DNA from: Escherichia sp. ESNIH1 | GTDB taxonomy: Bacteria > Pseudomonadota > Gammaproteobacteria > Enterobacterales > Enterobacteriaceae | Assembly: GCA_002918705.1 (NCBI GenBank) | Contig: PQKR01000007.1 | Location: 62,001 to 126,000, forward strand | Length of the DNA stretch: 64,000 bases | Direction of reading: 5' to 3' | In this document: positions 29,141 through 38,855 of the stretch, in pieces | Position numbering within the stretch: the first letter of the stretch is position 1 | How the letters are laid out: every line of letters starts with the position of its first letter | Translations under genes and position numbers: made by a program | Notes under the pieces: generated by a model | Databases searched by the model: none | The model's input: the letters and a program-made list of their open reading frames with translations, nothing else | What the model was told of the DNA's origin: nothing

Positions 29141-30805
29141 CACAGGCTCAGCCGCGCTAGCTGCAGTAGGCTGCTGGGCTTTTTCGGCCTGACGCACGCG
29201 GGCTTCGGCCTTACGGGCTTCGCGAGCGGCAATCACTGCGCTGTTATCTGGCTCGGCACCGGCCTGGATCACCACCGGCTGGGTGGCGCGCTGCTGTTTC
29301 TCACGCACGCGGGCCAGGGCTGCGTTCACCGCATCCTTGTCTTTGGCGGCTGGCTGGGCAGCGGACTGCTTGTGACGCTCAAGACGCGCCGCTTTCTCAC
29401 GCTCCAGGCGGGCCTGACGCGCTTCAAAGCGGATTTTCGCCTCGGCTGCGCGCTTCTCCTCCTGGGCGATAGCGTAGATCTCAGCCTTCTCCTGGCGGAA
29501 GTACTGTACCAGCGGAATATTGCTGGGGCAGACCCAGGCGCAGGCTCCGCACTCAATGCAGTCCGCAAGGTTATGGGCAGTGGCTTTATCGTGCTGCTGG
29601 CCTTTGCTGAACCAGTAGAGCTGCTGCGGGAGCAGATCTGCCGGGCAGGCATCGGCGCAGGCGCTGCAGCGAATACAGCCTTTCTCTTCCTGCGTCTCAC
29701 CCATTTCACTTGCCGAAGGTGCCAGCAGGCAGTTAGTAATTTTCACCACCGGCACGTCCAGCCACGGCAGGGTAAAGCCCATCAGCGGCCCGCCCATGAT
29801 CACCAGCTGCTCGCCGGAGGGGCAAAAACCCGCTGTGTCTAACAGGTGGCGTACAGGCGTACCCAGGCGCGCCCAGACGTTGCCCGGCTGCGCAACGGCC
29901 TCGCCGGTCAGGGTCACTACGCGCTCGGTCAGCGGTTCGCCATCAACCACCGCACGCTTAACGGCGAAGGCGGTGCCGACGTTTTGCATCAGCACGCCGA
30001 TGTCAGATGAACGACCGCCGTGAGGCACCTGCTTGCCGGTGAGGATCTGCGTCAGCTGTTTCGCACCGCCGGAGGGGTATTTGGTGGGGATGACCCGCAG
30101 CACGATATCGTGCGCGTTAGCCAGCACCGCCCGCAGCATCGAAATGGCCTGCGGCTTGTTATCTTCGATGCCGATCAGCACCTGACGCGGCTGGAGAATT
30201 TGCGCGAGGATACGAATACCCTCGACGACCTGCGCGGCACAGTCCTGCATCAGCCGATCGTCAGCGGTAATGTAAGGCTCGCATTCGGCGGCATTAATAA
30301 TCAGCGTTTCGATTTTATCGCCGCCGCCCTGCAGTTTATTACCGGTTGGGAAGCCCGCGCCGCCGAGGCCTGCCACGCCAAACTGATGGATGCGCTCAAT
30401 CAGCTCGGCGCGGGAGCGGGAGCGATAGTCGCTCCAGCCGTCGCGCTCAATCCAGCGGTCTTCACCGTCGGCATCGATAATCACGCTCAGCTCGGCCAGC
30501 GCCGAGGGATGCGCGGTAGAGTGAGGGGCAATCGCCACCACCGTACCGGATGTAGGAGCGTGAACGGGCAGCATACGTCCGCGCCCACGAGTCAGCGGCT
30601 GGCCGCGCAGGACGCGATCGCCGACGGCCACGCACAGCTCGCCCTCAGCGCCGATGTGCTGTTTCAAAGGAATGACGAAACGCCCCGCCAGCGGGATCTG
30701 GCGCAGCGGCGTACCGTTTGACTGAGTTTTCATCTCTGGCGGATGGATGCCGCCGTTGAAATCCCAGAGCTTATCTTTTTTAAACGCGGAGAATAGCTTA
30801 AGCAT
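28712..30805 (-). CDS. rsxC: RsxC, electron transport complex subunit C with repetitive C-terminus
   Basis: A 697-residue cytoplasmic-face subunit that should accept electrons from NADH. It has an N-terminal NQR/RnfC barrel ([10 protein letters not shown]), a nicotinamide/FMN-binding region ([32 protein letters not shown]), and two 4Fe-4S motifs ([17 protein letters not shown] and [16 protein letters not shown]). After about residue 450 it becomes Ala/Lys/Arg-rich, ending in four repeats beginning DPRKAAV. The start at 30805 ([19 protein letters not shown]) overlaps rsxB by eight bases; a much longer open frame upstream is antisense-like and rejected. E. coli RsxC is 740 residues, so repeat number probably differs. 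Confidence 0.96.
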   Translation of the reverse strand: MLKLFSAFKKDKLWDFNGGIHPPEMKTQSNGTPLRQIPLAGRFVIPLKQHIGAEGELCVAVGDRVLRGQPLTRGRGRMLPVHAPTSGTVVAIAPHSTAHPSALAELSVIIDADGEDRWIERDGWSDYRSRSRAELIERIHQFGVAGLGGAGFPTGNKLQGGGDKIETLIINAAECEPYITADDRLMQDCAAQVVEGIRILAQILQPRQVLIGIEDNKPQAISMLRAVLANAHDIVLRVIPTKYPSGGAKQLTQILTGKQVPHGGRSSDIGVLMQNVGTAFAVKRAVVDGEPLTERVVTLTGEAVAQPGNVWARLGTPVRHLLDTAGFCPSGEQLVIMGGPLMGFTLPWLDVPVVKITNCLLAPSASEMGETQEEKGCIRCSACADACPADLLPQQLYWFSKGQQHDKATAHNLADCIECGACAWVCPSNIPLVQYFRQEKAEIYAIAQEEKRAAEAKIRFEARQARLEREKAARLERHKQSAAQPAAKDKDAVNAALARVREKQQRATQPVVIQAGAEPDNSAVIAAREARKAEARVRQAEKAQQPTAASAAEPVDPRKAAVEAAIARAKARKAAQTAAPEAAPEPAVEEASAAVDPRKAAVEAAIARAKARKAAQTAAPQAAPEPVVEKAPAAVDPRKAAVEAAIARAKARKAQQQVVDKIVDTPAANDDPRKAAVAAAIARAQAKKAAKQAVNEE

Positions 30806-31376
30806 GTTGTTCCACAGGAATAATGCGTACCGGAATGGTTTGCAGATCCCATTTCCAGCTTTCGGTTGTTGTCGCGACGGGACGCAGGTCGATACACTGC
30901 GTCGGGCACGGGGCAACACAGAGATTACAGCCGGTGCAGAGATCGCTGATGACCGTATGCATGGCGCGGGTTGCGCCGACGATGGCGTCAACCGGGCAGG
31001 CCTGGATGCACTTGGTGCAGCCAATGCAGTTCGGTTCATCAATGACCGCCAGCATACGTACCGGCTCGGCGGCCTCGGCATCGTCACCAATCGGCTGCGG
31101 GTCGACGTTCAACAGCGTAGCGATTTTAAGCATTACCGCTTCGCCACCGGGCGCGCAGCGGTTGATCTTCTCGCCCTGGCTCCCTACGGCCTCGGCATAG
31201 GGGCGACAGCCCGGGTAACCGCACTGGCCACACTGGCTTTGCGGCAGCAGATTATCAATTTTTTCGACGACCGGATCGTCCTCTACCGCAAAACGGCGCG
31301 AGGCGTAGCCGAGAATCAGACCAAAGATCAGCCCGAGCACGCTCAGGGCCGCAATGGCTATCCAGATAGCAGACAT
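30798..31376 (-). CDS. rsxB: RsxB, electron transport complex ferredoxin subunit
   Basis: A 192-residue iron-sulfur protein with an N-terminal membrane helix (about residues 2-24). It has a 4Fe-4S motif in [21 protein letters not shown] and two ferredoxin motifs, [16 protein letters not shown] and [16 protein letters not shown]. Its clusters pass electrons from RsxC toward the membrane subunits. It overlaps rsxA by one base and rsxC by eight bases, indicating coupled translation. Confidence 0.98.
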   Translation of the reverse strand: MSAIWIAIAALSVLGLIFGLILGYASRRFAVEDDPVVEKIDNLLPQSQCGQCGYPGCRPYAEAVGSQGEKINRCAPGGEAVMLKIATLLNVDPQPIGDDAEAAEPVRMLAVIDEPNCIGCTKCIQACPVDAIVGATRAMHTVISDLCTGCNLCVAPCPTQCIDLRPVATTTESWKWDLQTIPVRIIPVEQHA

Positions 31377-31957
31377 TACAGCTTCACCAGACCACTAAAG
31401 CCCATAAAGGCCAGAGACATTAAACCCGCGGTAATCAGTGCAATGGCATTACCGCGAAACGGTGCCGGTACGTCCGCCACCGCCAAACGTTCGCGAATAG
31501 CGGCAAACAGGACCATTACCAGCGAGAAGCCGACGGCAGCGGAAAAACCGTAGAGCGCCGACTGTAAAAAGTTATGCCCGAGGTTGATATTCAGCAGCGC
31601 CACGCCCAGCACCGCACAGTTTGTGGTGATCAGCGGCAGGAAGATCCCCAGCAGGCGGTAGAGCGCCGGGCTGGTTTTACGCACGACCATCTCGGTGAAC
31701 TGCACCACCACCGCGATAACCAGAATAAAGGCCAGCGTACGCAGATAGATGAGATCCAGTGGAATTAAAATCCAGGTATCAATCAGCCATGCGCAAATAG
31801 AGGCCAACGTCATGACAAAGGTGGTCGCCAGTCCCATCCCCATCGCGGTCTCCAGCTTTTTGGACACCCCCATAAACGGGCAGAGACCGAGGAACTTAAC
31901 CAGCACGAAGTTATTAACCAGTACGGTTCCGACAAACAGCAGCAAGTAATCAGTCAT
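31376..31957 (-). CDS. rsxA: RsxA, electron transport complex subunit A
   Basis: A 193-residue membrane protein of six helices, nearly identical to E. coli RsxA ([53 protein letters not shown]). The [15 protein letters not shown] and ITTNCAVLG motifs carry the cysteines thought to bind the intramembrane 2Fe-2S cluster with RsxE. It is the first gene of rsxABCDGE-nth. The promoter must lie in the 78 bases between it and ydgK, or transcription continues from ydgK or blr. Confidence 0.98.
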   Translation of the reverse strand: MTDYLLLFVGTVLVNNFVLVKFLGLCPFMGVSKKLETAMGMGLATTFVMTLASICAWLIDTWILIPLDLIYLRTLAFILVIAVVVQFTEMVVRKTSPALYRLLGIFLPLITTNCAVLGVALLNINLGHNFLQSALYGFSAAVGFSLVMVLFAAIRERLAVADVPAPFRGNAIALITAGLMSLAFMGFSGLVKL

Positions 31958-32035
31958 TATTCAGCCTGAAAAAGAGTAGCCGCCTATTATCGGATAAATC
32001 GATCCGGGCGACAACAGTACAACGAATAGGGTTAA

Positions 32036-32488
32036 TTACGGGTTTACGAAGGTCTTCTTGACCCGCTGCGATCGCTTGAAATAGGGCACGATCAGGGCGG
32101 CAGCCAGTAACGGGAACAGCAGCTGGCGCAGCGCCAGGGTGTCCGAAACCGGTGAAAACGCAAAAGCCTTCAGCGCCAGCAGAATGGTGATAAGCAGCCA
32201 GATGATATAGTGTTTCGACACCACCCGACGACGCTTAAAGAAGGCGATGGTTAGCCACAGGGTGTAACCGCCCATAGCAACAGCAAAGATAAACGAGGTG
32301 TACCACAGCGCTTTATCTCCGGCGCTTTGGGCATTCAGCACGGCGACCATGTCAGGCGTCAGCAGCACAGCGATAAAACGCGCCACCACAAGCAGCGTAC
32401 CCAGTAAGGAGACCAGCAGCCACGCGAGCGGGGCCAGCAACCATCCTCCAATCCGTTCAGCGGGGCGTTCAGCAGGCGTTGCGGTCAT
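32036..32488 (-). CDS. ydgK: YdgK, DUF2569 membrane protein
   Basis: A membrane protein of about 150 residues with four predicted helices (near 14-40, 60-80, 93-110 and 118-135). It belongs to DUF2569, with the typical RIGGWLLAPLAWLLVSLLGTL opening. The start at 32488 is preceded by GGGGAGAG on the coding strand; in-frame starts further upstream (32515) would add unconserved residues. It lies upstream of rsxA on the same strand, as in E. coli. Function unknown. Unlike E. coli, no cnu gene lies between it and blr. Confidence 0.88.
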   Translation of the reverse strand: MTATPAERPAERIGGWLLAPLAWLLVSLLGTLLVVARFIAVLLTPDMVAVLNAQSAGDKALWYTSFIFAVAMGGYTLWLTIAFFKRRRVVSKHYIIWLLITILLALKAFAFSPVSDTLALRQLLFPLLAAALIVPYFKRSQRVKKTFVNP

Positions 32489-32635
32489 ATCATTCTCTCC
32501 CCTGGCGTGGCTCATTCTCTTTTGCAGGGCGAGAGTATAAAGCATTATACAGCGAATGCTACCCGCGCTATTTCCTACCGCACTCGGCGACAAATGACCG
32601 TAGCGGTAAGCGTATAAAAATAACGCGGGTGGGCG

Positions 32636-32761
32636 CTATTTAGCCTGAACGGTAGCAGCAGGTTCCGGCGGCTGGTAGTTATCTATGTGGCTGGCAAAGC
32701 CCAGCAGTATGGCGCTCACGCCCAGCACAATCCACCCAGCTAATTCAATGATTCGATTCAT
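32636..32761 (-). CDS. blr: Blr, small inner-membrane divisome protein
   Basis: A 41-residue protein, MNRIIELAGWIVLGVSAILL at the start and SHIDNYQPPEP later, very close to E. coli Blr, including exact length. It is one transmembrane helix (about residues 6-25) with a short proline-rich tail. In E. coli Blr joins the divisome, interacts with FtsL and others, and its loss raises beta-lactam sensitivity. An in-frame ATG four codons upstream (32773) is possible, but the E. coli start fits 32761. Position next to ydgJ and upstream of ydgK matches the E. coli map. Confidence 0.92.
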   Translation of the reverse strand: MNRIIELAGWIVLGVSAILLGFASHIDNYQPPEPAATVQAK

Positions 32762-32979
32762 TATTCCGGACATACTTTTCTATTTCTCCCTGTATATAGA
32801 AATGGAATAGTATCGGTGCCAAAAAGCCTCAGCAAGTAACAAACCATATTTTCAGCCTATTCGCAATTGGAACGTTAAAGTGTGCTACAGGATGTTTTAG
32901 ATAAGTTATAAAATGCATATTATTGTGACAACTATGTTGAGGATTGAAATATCCCCACGCACTGATGAGAGGCAGCACA

Positions 32980-34020
32980 ATGAATGATAAAATTCGGGTC
33001 GGATTAATTGGCTACGGCTACGCCAGTAAGACATTCCACGCCCCGCTGATTAATGCCACGTCGGGTATGGAGCTGGCCGCGATCTCCAGCAGTGATGAGG
33101 CGAAAGCAAAGGCGGACTGGCCTACAGTACCGGTCGTCTCTGAACCTAAGCATCTTTTCAACGATCCTACCCTCGATCTCATTGTCATCCCGACGCCCAA
33201 CGATACTCATTTCCCACTGGCGAAAGCAGCGCTGGAGGCGGGCAAGCATGTGGTCGTGGATAAGCCCTTTACCGTGACACTGTCACAGGCACGTGAGCTT
33301 GATGCGCTGGCAAAAAGCCTGGGCCGCGTGCTCTCGGTGTTCCATAACCGCCGCTGGGACAGTGATTTCCTGACGGTGAAGGCGCTGCTGGCCGATGGTG
33401 CGCTGGGCGAGGTGACCTATTTTGAGTCGCATTTCGATCGCTTCCGCCCGCAGGTGCGTAATCGCTGGCGCGAGCTGGCCGGGCCGGGCAGCGGCATCTG
33501 GTACGATCTGGGTCCGCATCTGCTCGACCAGGCGGTTAATCTGTTTGGCCTGCCGGTGAGCTTGACCGTCGATCTGGCCCAGCTGCGTCCGGGGGCGCAG
33601 GCCACGGACTACTTCCATGCGGTGCTGAGCTATCCCCAGCGCCGTGTGGTGCTGCACGGTACGCTGCTGGCAGCGGCCGAGTCGGCGCGCTATATCGTCC
33701 ACGGTACTCGCGGGAGTTACGTCAAGTATGGCCTCGACCCTCAGGAGGAGCGGTTGAAAAACGGCGAGCGTCTGCCGCAGGAGGACTGGGGCTATGATAT
33801 GCGCGACGGCGTGTTGACACGCGTGCACGGTGAAGAGGTAGTAGAGGAGAGCTGGCTCACCGTACCGGGGAACTATCCTGCCTACTATGCCGGCATTCGC
33901 GATGCGCTTAACGGCGTGGGCGAAAACCCGGTTCCCGCCAGCCAGGCGATTCAGATCATGGAGCTGATTGAGTTAGGCATCGAGTCGGCCAAACATCGGT
34001 CGACGCTCTGCCTGGCATAA
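32980..34020 (+). CDS. ydgJ: YdgJ, Gfo/Idh/MocA-family oxidoreductase
   Basis: A 346-residue NAD(P)-dependent oxidoreductase, the same length as E. coli YdgJ. The N-terminal Rossmann motif is GLIGYGYASKTFHAPLI. The family motif EAGKHVVVDKPFTVTLSQARELDALA contains the conserved catalytic-region Lys (DKP). The C-terminal domain has WYDLGPHLLDQAVNLFG with the conserved Asp/His pair. The start at 32980 (MNDKIRVGLIG) is preferred; the frame extends 12 codons upstream. Substrate unknown, probably a sugar or sugar derivative. It converges on add across a shared terminator. Confidence 0.95.
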   Translation: MNDKIRVGLIGYGYASKTFHAPLINATSGMELAAISSSDEAKAKADWPTVPVVSEPKHLFNDPTLDLIVIPTPNDTHFPLAKAALEAGKHVVVDKPFTVTLSQARELDALAKSLGRVLSVFHNRRWDSDFLTVKALLADGALGEVTYFESHFDRFRPQVRNRWRELAGPGSGIWYDLGPHLLDQAVNLFGLPVSLTVDLAQLRPGAQATDYFHAVLSYPQRRVVLHGTLLAAAESARYIVHGTRGSYVKYGLDPQEERLKNGERLPQEDWGYDMRDGVLTRVHGEEVVEESWLTVPGNYPAYYAGIRDALNGVGENPVPASQAIQIMELIELGIESAKHRSTLCLA

Positions 34021-34039
34021 CGCTCTCTAAAGCAAACAT

Positions 34040-34068
34040 AATGCCGCCCGCCCGGGCGGCATTTTTTT
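34040..34068. terminator. Terminator between ydgJ and add
   Basis: A perfect 10-bp stem, AATGCCGCCC (34040-34049) with GGGCGGCATT (34054-34063), is followed by a run of T to 34068. It ends ydgJ; the minus-strand tail TGTTTGCTTT could also serve add, whose stop codon overlaps the T-run. Confidence 0.9.
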
Positions 34069-35068
34069 ACGCGGTGCGCAGGCTATCTCTCAACGCCTGT
34101 TTCTCTGCCGCGCTGAGGAATGCAACCTCGAGGCCGTTAATTTGTGCCTGGCGGATCTGCGCCTGGCTCAGGCCAGCCTGCGGGGCCGCCACGCTGTATT
34201 CATGAATGATATCTACGCCCTGTACCGCCGGATCGTCAGTGTTGATGGTCGCCAGAATGCCGTGCTCAAGGAAGGCTTTTAGCGGATGGGACTCCAGCGA
34301 CGCCACGGTGCTGGTCTGGATGTTGGAGGTCAGACAGGACTCAATGCCGATGCGCTGCTCGGCGAGGAAATCCATCAGAGCCCGATCCTCAATGGCTTTA
34401 ACGCCATGACCGATACGCTCCGCGCCCAGCTCGCGAATTGCCTGCCAGATGCTCTCCGGTCCGGCGGCTTCACCGGCATGAACGGTAATATGCCAGCCCG
34501 CGTCGCGGCCACGGTTAAAGTGGGACAGGAACAGGCTGCCGGGGAAGCCCAGCTCATCGCCCGCCAGGTCTAGCCCGGTGATGGCATCGCGATGGGCCAG
34601 CAGCGCCTCCAACTCTTCGACGCAGGCGTCCTCGCCGAAGGTGCGGCTCAGAATACCGATCAGACGCGCCTGAACGTTGAATGCCTGGCTGCCCTGACGC
34701 ACGCCCTCGATCACCGCTTCAACCACGCCCGCGACCGGCAGGCCGTGGGTCATCGCCATATAGCGGGGGGAGAAGCGCAGCTCAACATAGTGCAGCCCGT
34801 TGCGTGCGGCATCTTCCATATTTTCAAATGCCACGCGGCGGCAAGCGTCCAGCGAGGCCAGCACCTTGACGCCCCAGTCCAGCTTCGCCAGGAAGCTCAC
34901 CAGATCCGGTTCGTTAGCGGTAACCTGGACGTGCGGGCGCAGCGATTCAAGCGAGTCGGCGGGCAGGGTGAGGGAAAACTCACGGCCAAGGTCAAGGATG
35001 GTTTGCGCCCGGATGTTGCCGTCAAGGTGGCGGTGAATGTCGGTCAAAGGGAGGTTAGCGTCAATCAT
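34067..35068 (-). CDS. add: Adenosine deaminase
   Basis: A 333-residue zinc enzyme that deaminates adenosine and deoxyadenosine to inosine forms. The zinc and catalytic motifs are present: [10 protein letters not shown] (HxH) near residue 10, [13 protein letters not shown] with the catalytic His and Glu, GHGVKAIED, and NTDDPAVQG near the C-terminus. The start at 35068 ([17 protein letters not shown]) matches E. coli Add in sequence and length; an upstream extension of 12 codons is ignored. In E. coli malY lies just upstream; here a LysR/MFS pair separates them. Confidence 0.97.
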   Translation of the reverse strand: MIDANLPLTDIHRHLDGNIRAQTILDLGREFSLTLPADSLESLRPHVQVTANEPDLVSFLAKLDWGVKVLASLDACRRVAFENMEDAARNGLHYVELRFSPRYMAMTHGLPVAGVVEAVIEGVRQGSQAFNVQARLIGILSRTFGEDACVEELEALLAHRDAITGLDLAGDELGFPGSLFLSHFNRGRDAGWHITVHAGEAAGPESIWQAIRELGAERIGHGVKAIEDRALMDFLAEQRIGIESCLTSNIQTSTVASLESHPLKAFLEHGILATINTDDPAVQGVDIIHEYSVAAPQAGLSQAQIRQAQINGLEVAFLSAAEKQALRDSLRTA

Positions 35069-35130
35069 GGTCGCACTCTTTTTTTTAGATAAAGTGCAGA
35101 GCATTATAAAAATAAAACGCTACGGAAAGC

Positions 35131-35166
35131 TATATTGCGCAAGGAAAATTTCCCTTGCGCAATATA
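35131..35166. repeat. 14-bp perfect inverted repeat upstream of add
   Basis: TATATTGCGCAAGG (35131-35144) and CCTTGCGCAATATA (35153-35166) are perfect inverted copies around eight bases. It lies between the start of add and the end of the LysR gene. It has no adjoining T-run on either strand, so it is not a standard terminator. Confidence 0.8.
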
Positions 35167-35212
35167 AATCATCATAAAGGATTGATACTGAGAATCACTC
35201 TGCTGAGCCTGC

Positions 35213-36130
35213 TTATGTTGCTAAAGATAAATTGCTCAATTTCTGCTGCATGAACTCAATCAACGCTCTTGTTTTAGCGGGCAGGTAACGCCGATCTGAA
35301 TAGAGTGCAAACAATTGCAGTGGGGCCGCCGATTGTTCAAGTTCAACCTCAACTAACCGCCCATCGCTAATGTAGGGTTGGCAGGCTTGTTTCGATAGAA
35401 TGGCAAAACCGACGCCTGCTACCGCAGCGCGTCCTGCCATCTCTCCGCTGTTTACCCGATAATGCCCTTTGACCTTTATCGTCTCGAATTCCCCCTTTAT
35501 ATTAACAAACTGCCAGGGAGCCCCTTTCAATGCACTCACCGTTGTAATACAGGGTAACTCTTCAAATTGCCGGGTATGAGAAGGGGTGCCATAACGCTGA
35601 ATAACGGAGGGGGCTGCAACAACAGTGCAAGGGATAGTCAACAGATGACGGGCTATGTAGTCACTGTCATCCATCTGACCACGGGTAATAATGACAGCTA
35701 AATCCAGATCGTCTCGTAGGGATTCATAACCTGATAAATTTGTGACGCAGCTGATCTCCAGGTCTGGGTACTGACAGGCGAAATCGGCAATAACCGAACC
35801 CAGCAACGCAGGACCTAATTCATTGGGAATGCAGATGCGTAATGGACCCTTGAGTTGCATTTGCCGCAACGTTAATTCTGTCTCAGTTTGCTCAAGCGCC
35901 TCCAGTAATGGCTTCGCTCGAGTATAGAGTAGATGCCCCGCCTGGGTGAGTTTCATATGGCGAGTGCTGCGCTCGATGAGCTGAAGATTCAGTTTTTCTT
36001 CTAACTGAGAAATAGATCGACTCACGTTTGAAGTCGGCATTTCAAGGAATTTCGCTGCGCCAACAAAACTTTCGTTTTCAACCACAGCAATGAACACTTT
36101 CAGGGTATTGAATTCAAGAGCTGAACGCAT
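35213..36130 (-). CDS. LysR-family transcriptional regulator
   Basis: A 305-residue LysR-type regulator not recognised as a named E. coli protein. The N-terminal winged helix-turn-helix spans about residues 5-65 (LEFNTLKVFIAVVENESFVGAAKFLEMPTSNVSRSISQLEEKLNLQLIERSTR). The remainder is a periplasmic-binding-like co-inducer domain starting at GPLRICIPNELGPALLGSVI. It is divergent from an MFS transporter across 103 bases, the usual arrangement of a LysR protein with its target. ATG at 36130 is preferred to a TTG one codon earlier. AT-rich codon use suggests acquisition with the transporter. The inducer is unknown. Confidence 0.9.
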   Translation of the reverse strand: MRSALEFNTLKVFIAVVENESFVGAAKFLEMPTSNVSRSISQLEEKLNLQLIERSTRHMKLTQAGHLLYTRAKPLLEALEQTETELTLRQMQLKGPLRICIPNELGPALLGSVIADFACQYPDLEISCVTNLSGYESLRDDLDLAVIITRGQMDDSDYIARHLLTIPCTVVAAPSVIQRYGTPSHTRQFEELPCITTVSALKGAPWQFVNIKGEFETIKVKGHYRVNSGEMAGRAAVAGVGFAILSKQACQPYISDGRLVEVELEQSAAPLQLFALYSDRRYLPAKTRALIEFMQQKLSNLSLAT

Positions 36131-36233
36131 CAACTATCCCATATATGATAATAATGAGTGCCATTTTTACCACATAATAAACACCTTTGATAGCAGTTAA
36201 ACTCAGGTATTTTTCATCTATAGGTTACTTGCT

Positions 36234-37421
36234 ATGTCACTGGTCACTCAGACGTTTAATCATAAAGCCCTTACGCGGATAGCCATCGTAATGGCTTTTA
36301 TCCAGTTCACTAATGCGCTGGAGTACATGGCCTTAACGCCGGTCTTCGCTTTTATGGCAGAGGGGTTTTCGGTTCCTGTATCATTTTCTGGCTATGCCTC
36401 CGGTATGTACACCCTGGGCGCTGTCCTCTCTGGGATTACTGCTTTTTATTGGATCGACCTGTTTAATAAAAAACACTTTTTATTCAAAAACATGGCGTTG
36501 CTGGGTGCGCTAACATTTTTGTCCACGCTCACTACGCATTTTGGCACGCTTCTGGCCCTACGGTTCTGTGCAGGTTTAGTGGGTGGAACGACAATGGGTG
36601 TCGGTATGAGTATTTTAATAAATTATGCCCCAGCAAACTTACGTGGAAAAATGCTGGCAACGGTGATTGCGTCGTTTTCGATGGTAAGTATCGTCGGAAT
36701 GCCAGCCGTATTATTTTGGTGTACGCACTATGGTTGGCATACTGCGCTGTGGTTAATCAGTTCACTTTGCCTTGTGGCTTTACCGTTAATAGTATTTATA
36801 ATTCCTAAGGATACGGTCGCATCATGCGTAAAGGCCAACTTATCTATTGATATGCAAACCTTACTTTTCGCCTCTTGTACTGCACTCGTGCAATTTAGTC
36901 CAATGCTGATTATTCCTGTTTTGATTCCATTAATGACACAATATATGGGGGCACAACAGAACCTGCTACCCGTATTGTTCTTAAGTGGAGGGCTTGCAGG
37001 TTATCTGTCAACTAAAATTACAGGTGTTCTTACATCGCACTTATCTGCTCTGATGTTGGCAACAGGCTCAACGCTGCTATTTGTAGTAAGCTTGCTCATT
37101 CCTGCGCTGGGCTATCATAATACATTTCTGTTTATAACTTTGTTTCTTGGCGCCTCATATAGCCGGCTTGTTTCTGCTTCGTCGGTTGCTGTCCATTATC
37201 CTGAGGATGAACAACGGGCCGGTTTTTCTTCACTCCAGACCGCAATGATGTACCTAATAACGACTCTCGCATTCTTTCTGTCTTCCTTGTTGCTACCAAG
37301 CCAGGCAATAACAACACAAAATTTCAATAGGCTATTAGTTGTAAGTGCATTAGCCGCATCTGGATTTCCCATCATGGTCATCATTTTGCAAAAGAAATTG
37401 GCTAAACGTACTCATTCATAG
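36234..37421 (+). CDS. MFS transporter
   Basis: A 395-residue, 12-helix major facilitator superfamily protein. The first helix pair is ALTRIAIVMAFIQFTNALEYMALTPVFAFMAEGFSVP; the DHA-like TM4-5 region is LLALRFCAGLVGGTTMGVGMSILINYAPANLRGKMLATVIA. It resembles drug:proton antiporters and sugar-efflux types, but no specific substrate can be read. It is divergent from the LysR gene that probably controls it. Base composition is clearly more AT-rich than add and malY on either side, and the pair is absent from the E. coli add-malY junction, so a horizontally acquired two-gene insert is likely. Confidence 0.9.
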   Translation: MSLVTQTFNHKALTRIAIVMAFIQFTNALEYMALTPVFAFMAEGFSVPVSFSGYASGMYTLGAVLSGITAFYWIDLFNKKHFLFKNMALLGALTFLSTLTTHFGTLLALRFCAGLVGGTTMGVGMSILINYAPANLRGKMLATVIASFSMVSIVGMPAVLFWCTHYGWHTALWLISSLCLVALPLIVFIIPKDTVASCVKANLSIDMQTLLFASCTALVQFSPMLIIPVLIPLMTQYMGAQQNLLPVLFLSGGLAGYLSTKITGVLTSHLSALMLATGSTLLFVVSLLIPALGYHNTFLFITLFLGASYSRLVSASSVAVHYPEDEQRAGFSSLQTAMMYLITTLAFFLSSLLLPSQAITTQNFNRLLVVSALAASGFPIMVIILQKKLAKRTHS

Positions 37422-37671
37422 GTTGTCACCACAAGGCCCGCCCAGACTCAGTCTGATTCAGATATCTGGCAAGCGTACTGAGCATGCCAACGGGAGCAAG
37501 TTCGCTGGTCACAATCGAAATGCGCTGATACCGAGCGCAGCGACTGCCAGCCAGGCGCGGGCACCGGGCTTACATGTAAAAAAGCACGTAGCAACGTCCG
37601 CTTCTGGTACAAAGCGGACATCAATGCAGGTCTCACTATCCTGAACGTGAGTTTGCCATGCGCAGCAAAAG
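37422..37671. other. Non-coding scar between the MFS gene and malY
   Basis: 250 bases with no supported gene. An 8-bp inverted repeat, GTCCGCTT (37596-37603) with AAGCGGAC (37612-37619), lies in a stretch whose conceptual translations (FVPEADVAT on one strand, ALYQKRTLL in another frame) resemble spurious peptides often predicted from short repeated intergenic DNA in proteobacteria. It may be a mobile-repeat remnant marking the edge of the LysR/MFS insert. Confidence 0.5.
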
Positions 37672-38844
37672 TCATAACAAGGCATTGATCCCTGCAATCA
37701 ATCTGCCCAGCCCTTGATCAAGCTTCGCTCGTGGGCAGCCCGCATTCAGCCTGACAAACCCACTCCCTTCCGGGCCATAGGTATACCCGGGCATTATCGC
37801 CACTTTCTGCTGGTGGATAAGCACATCCTGCAACGCACGATCGTCCAGGTTGAGCGGGCGCAGATCGATCCATGCCAGATAGCTTGCCTCTGGCGGCTGC
37901 CAGTTAAGCTGGGGAAACGCCTGATTTAACCGGCTGGCGATAGTCGCCATATTACCCTGCAGGTAGGTGCGAAGCGCATCCAGCCAGGGGGCGCCCTCCC
38001 GGTAGGCGGCGATATGCGCGCAGAGCGAAAGCACCGCCGGGGAGGAGAGCCCGTCCCGCCCCTTGAGCGCGGCGAGGTAGTCATCACGGCGTCGCGCGTC
38101 GCTGATGATGCCATACGCCCCGGTCAGGGCCGGAATATTGAAGCTTTTCGACCCGGAGGTCAGCAGCGCCCACTCGCCTCGTCCTACCTGACACCAGGGG
38201 ATATGCCTGGCCTCGCCCCATACCATATCCATATGGATCTCGTCGCTAATCACTTTGACGCCATGACGTTCGCAGAGCATGGCCATCGCCTCCAACTCGT
38301 CACGCGTCCACACTTTACCGGTCGGGTTATGTGGGCTGCACAGCAGCAGAATTTTAGTCTCCGGCAGGGACAGCACGGCCTCCAGAGCCGCGAAATCGCA
38401 TACCCAACCGGTATTGGTTTTTTCCAGCGGCACGCTCAGGACGCGACGCTGGTTTCCCTCAATGGCTTTATAAAATGCATCGTAGGCCGGGGTGTGGATG
38501 GCGACAGCGTCTCCAGGCGCGGACCACTGGCGGATCAGCTCCGAGGCCATGTAGATCACCGATGGCCCGTAGACGATAGCTTCAGGATCGATCCCGGTGG
38601 CAAAGCGGGTTCGGTACCAGTGGCACACCGCACCAAGAAAATCCTCACTCTGCCAGCGGCTGTAGCCCAGCACGCCGTGCGTCAGCCGCTGTTGGATGGC
38701 GTCAAGAATGCAGGGGGCGGTCGCAAAATCCATATCCGAAATGGTGAAGGGCAGCAGGTCGGCTACGCCAAAGCGATCGGCCACGTAGTCCCACTGCGTA
38801 CACCATGTTCCATGCCGATCGATGACTGTCGAAAAGTCAAACAT
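37672..38844 (-). CDS. malY: MalY, PLP-dependent cystathionine beta-lyase and MalT antagonist
   Basis: A 390-residue fold-type I PLP enzyme, the length of E. coli MalY. The PLP lysine is in LLTSGSKSFNIPALTGAYG; other landmarks are PHNPTGKVWTRDELEAM and VISDEIHMDMVW, with the PLP-ring Asp. It cleaves cystathionine, and in E. coli it also binds MalT and represses the maltose regulon independently of catalysis. It follows malX by 11 bases and is in the malXY operon under MalI control. Confidence 0.97.
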   Translation of the reverse strand: MFDFSTVIDRHGTWCTQWDYVADRFGVADLLPFTISDMDFATAPCILDAIQQRLTHGVLGYSRWQSEDFLGAVCHWYRTRFATGIDPEAIVYGPSVIYMASELIRQWSAPGDAVAIHTPAYDAFYKAIEGNQRRVLSVPLEKTNTGWVCDFAALEAVLSLPETKILLLCSPHNPTGKVWTRDELEAMAMLCERHGVKVISDEIHMDMVWGEARHIPWCQVGRGEWALLTSGSKSFNIPALTGAYGIISDARRRDDYLAALKGRDGLSSPAVLSLCAHIAAYREGAPWLDALRTYLQGNMATIASRLNQAFPQLNWQPPEASYLAWIDLRPLNLDDRALQDVLIHQQKVAIMPGYTYGPEGSGFVRLNAGCPRAKLDQGLGRLIAGINALL

Positions 38845-38855
38845 AGCCTTATCCT

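Noticed and set aside
28676-29842. A 388-codon open frame on the plus strand, antisense to rsxC and rsxD
   Set aside because: It is the mirror of the repetitive GC-rich rsxC tail; the translation is low-complexity (R/L/G repeats), has no ribosome site, and rsxC is clearly real.
37423-37644. A 73-codon frame after the MFS gene
   Set aside because: Translation resembles spurious peptides from intergenic repeats; no ribosome site and no domain.
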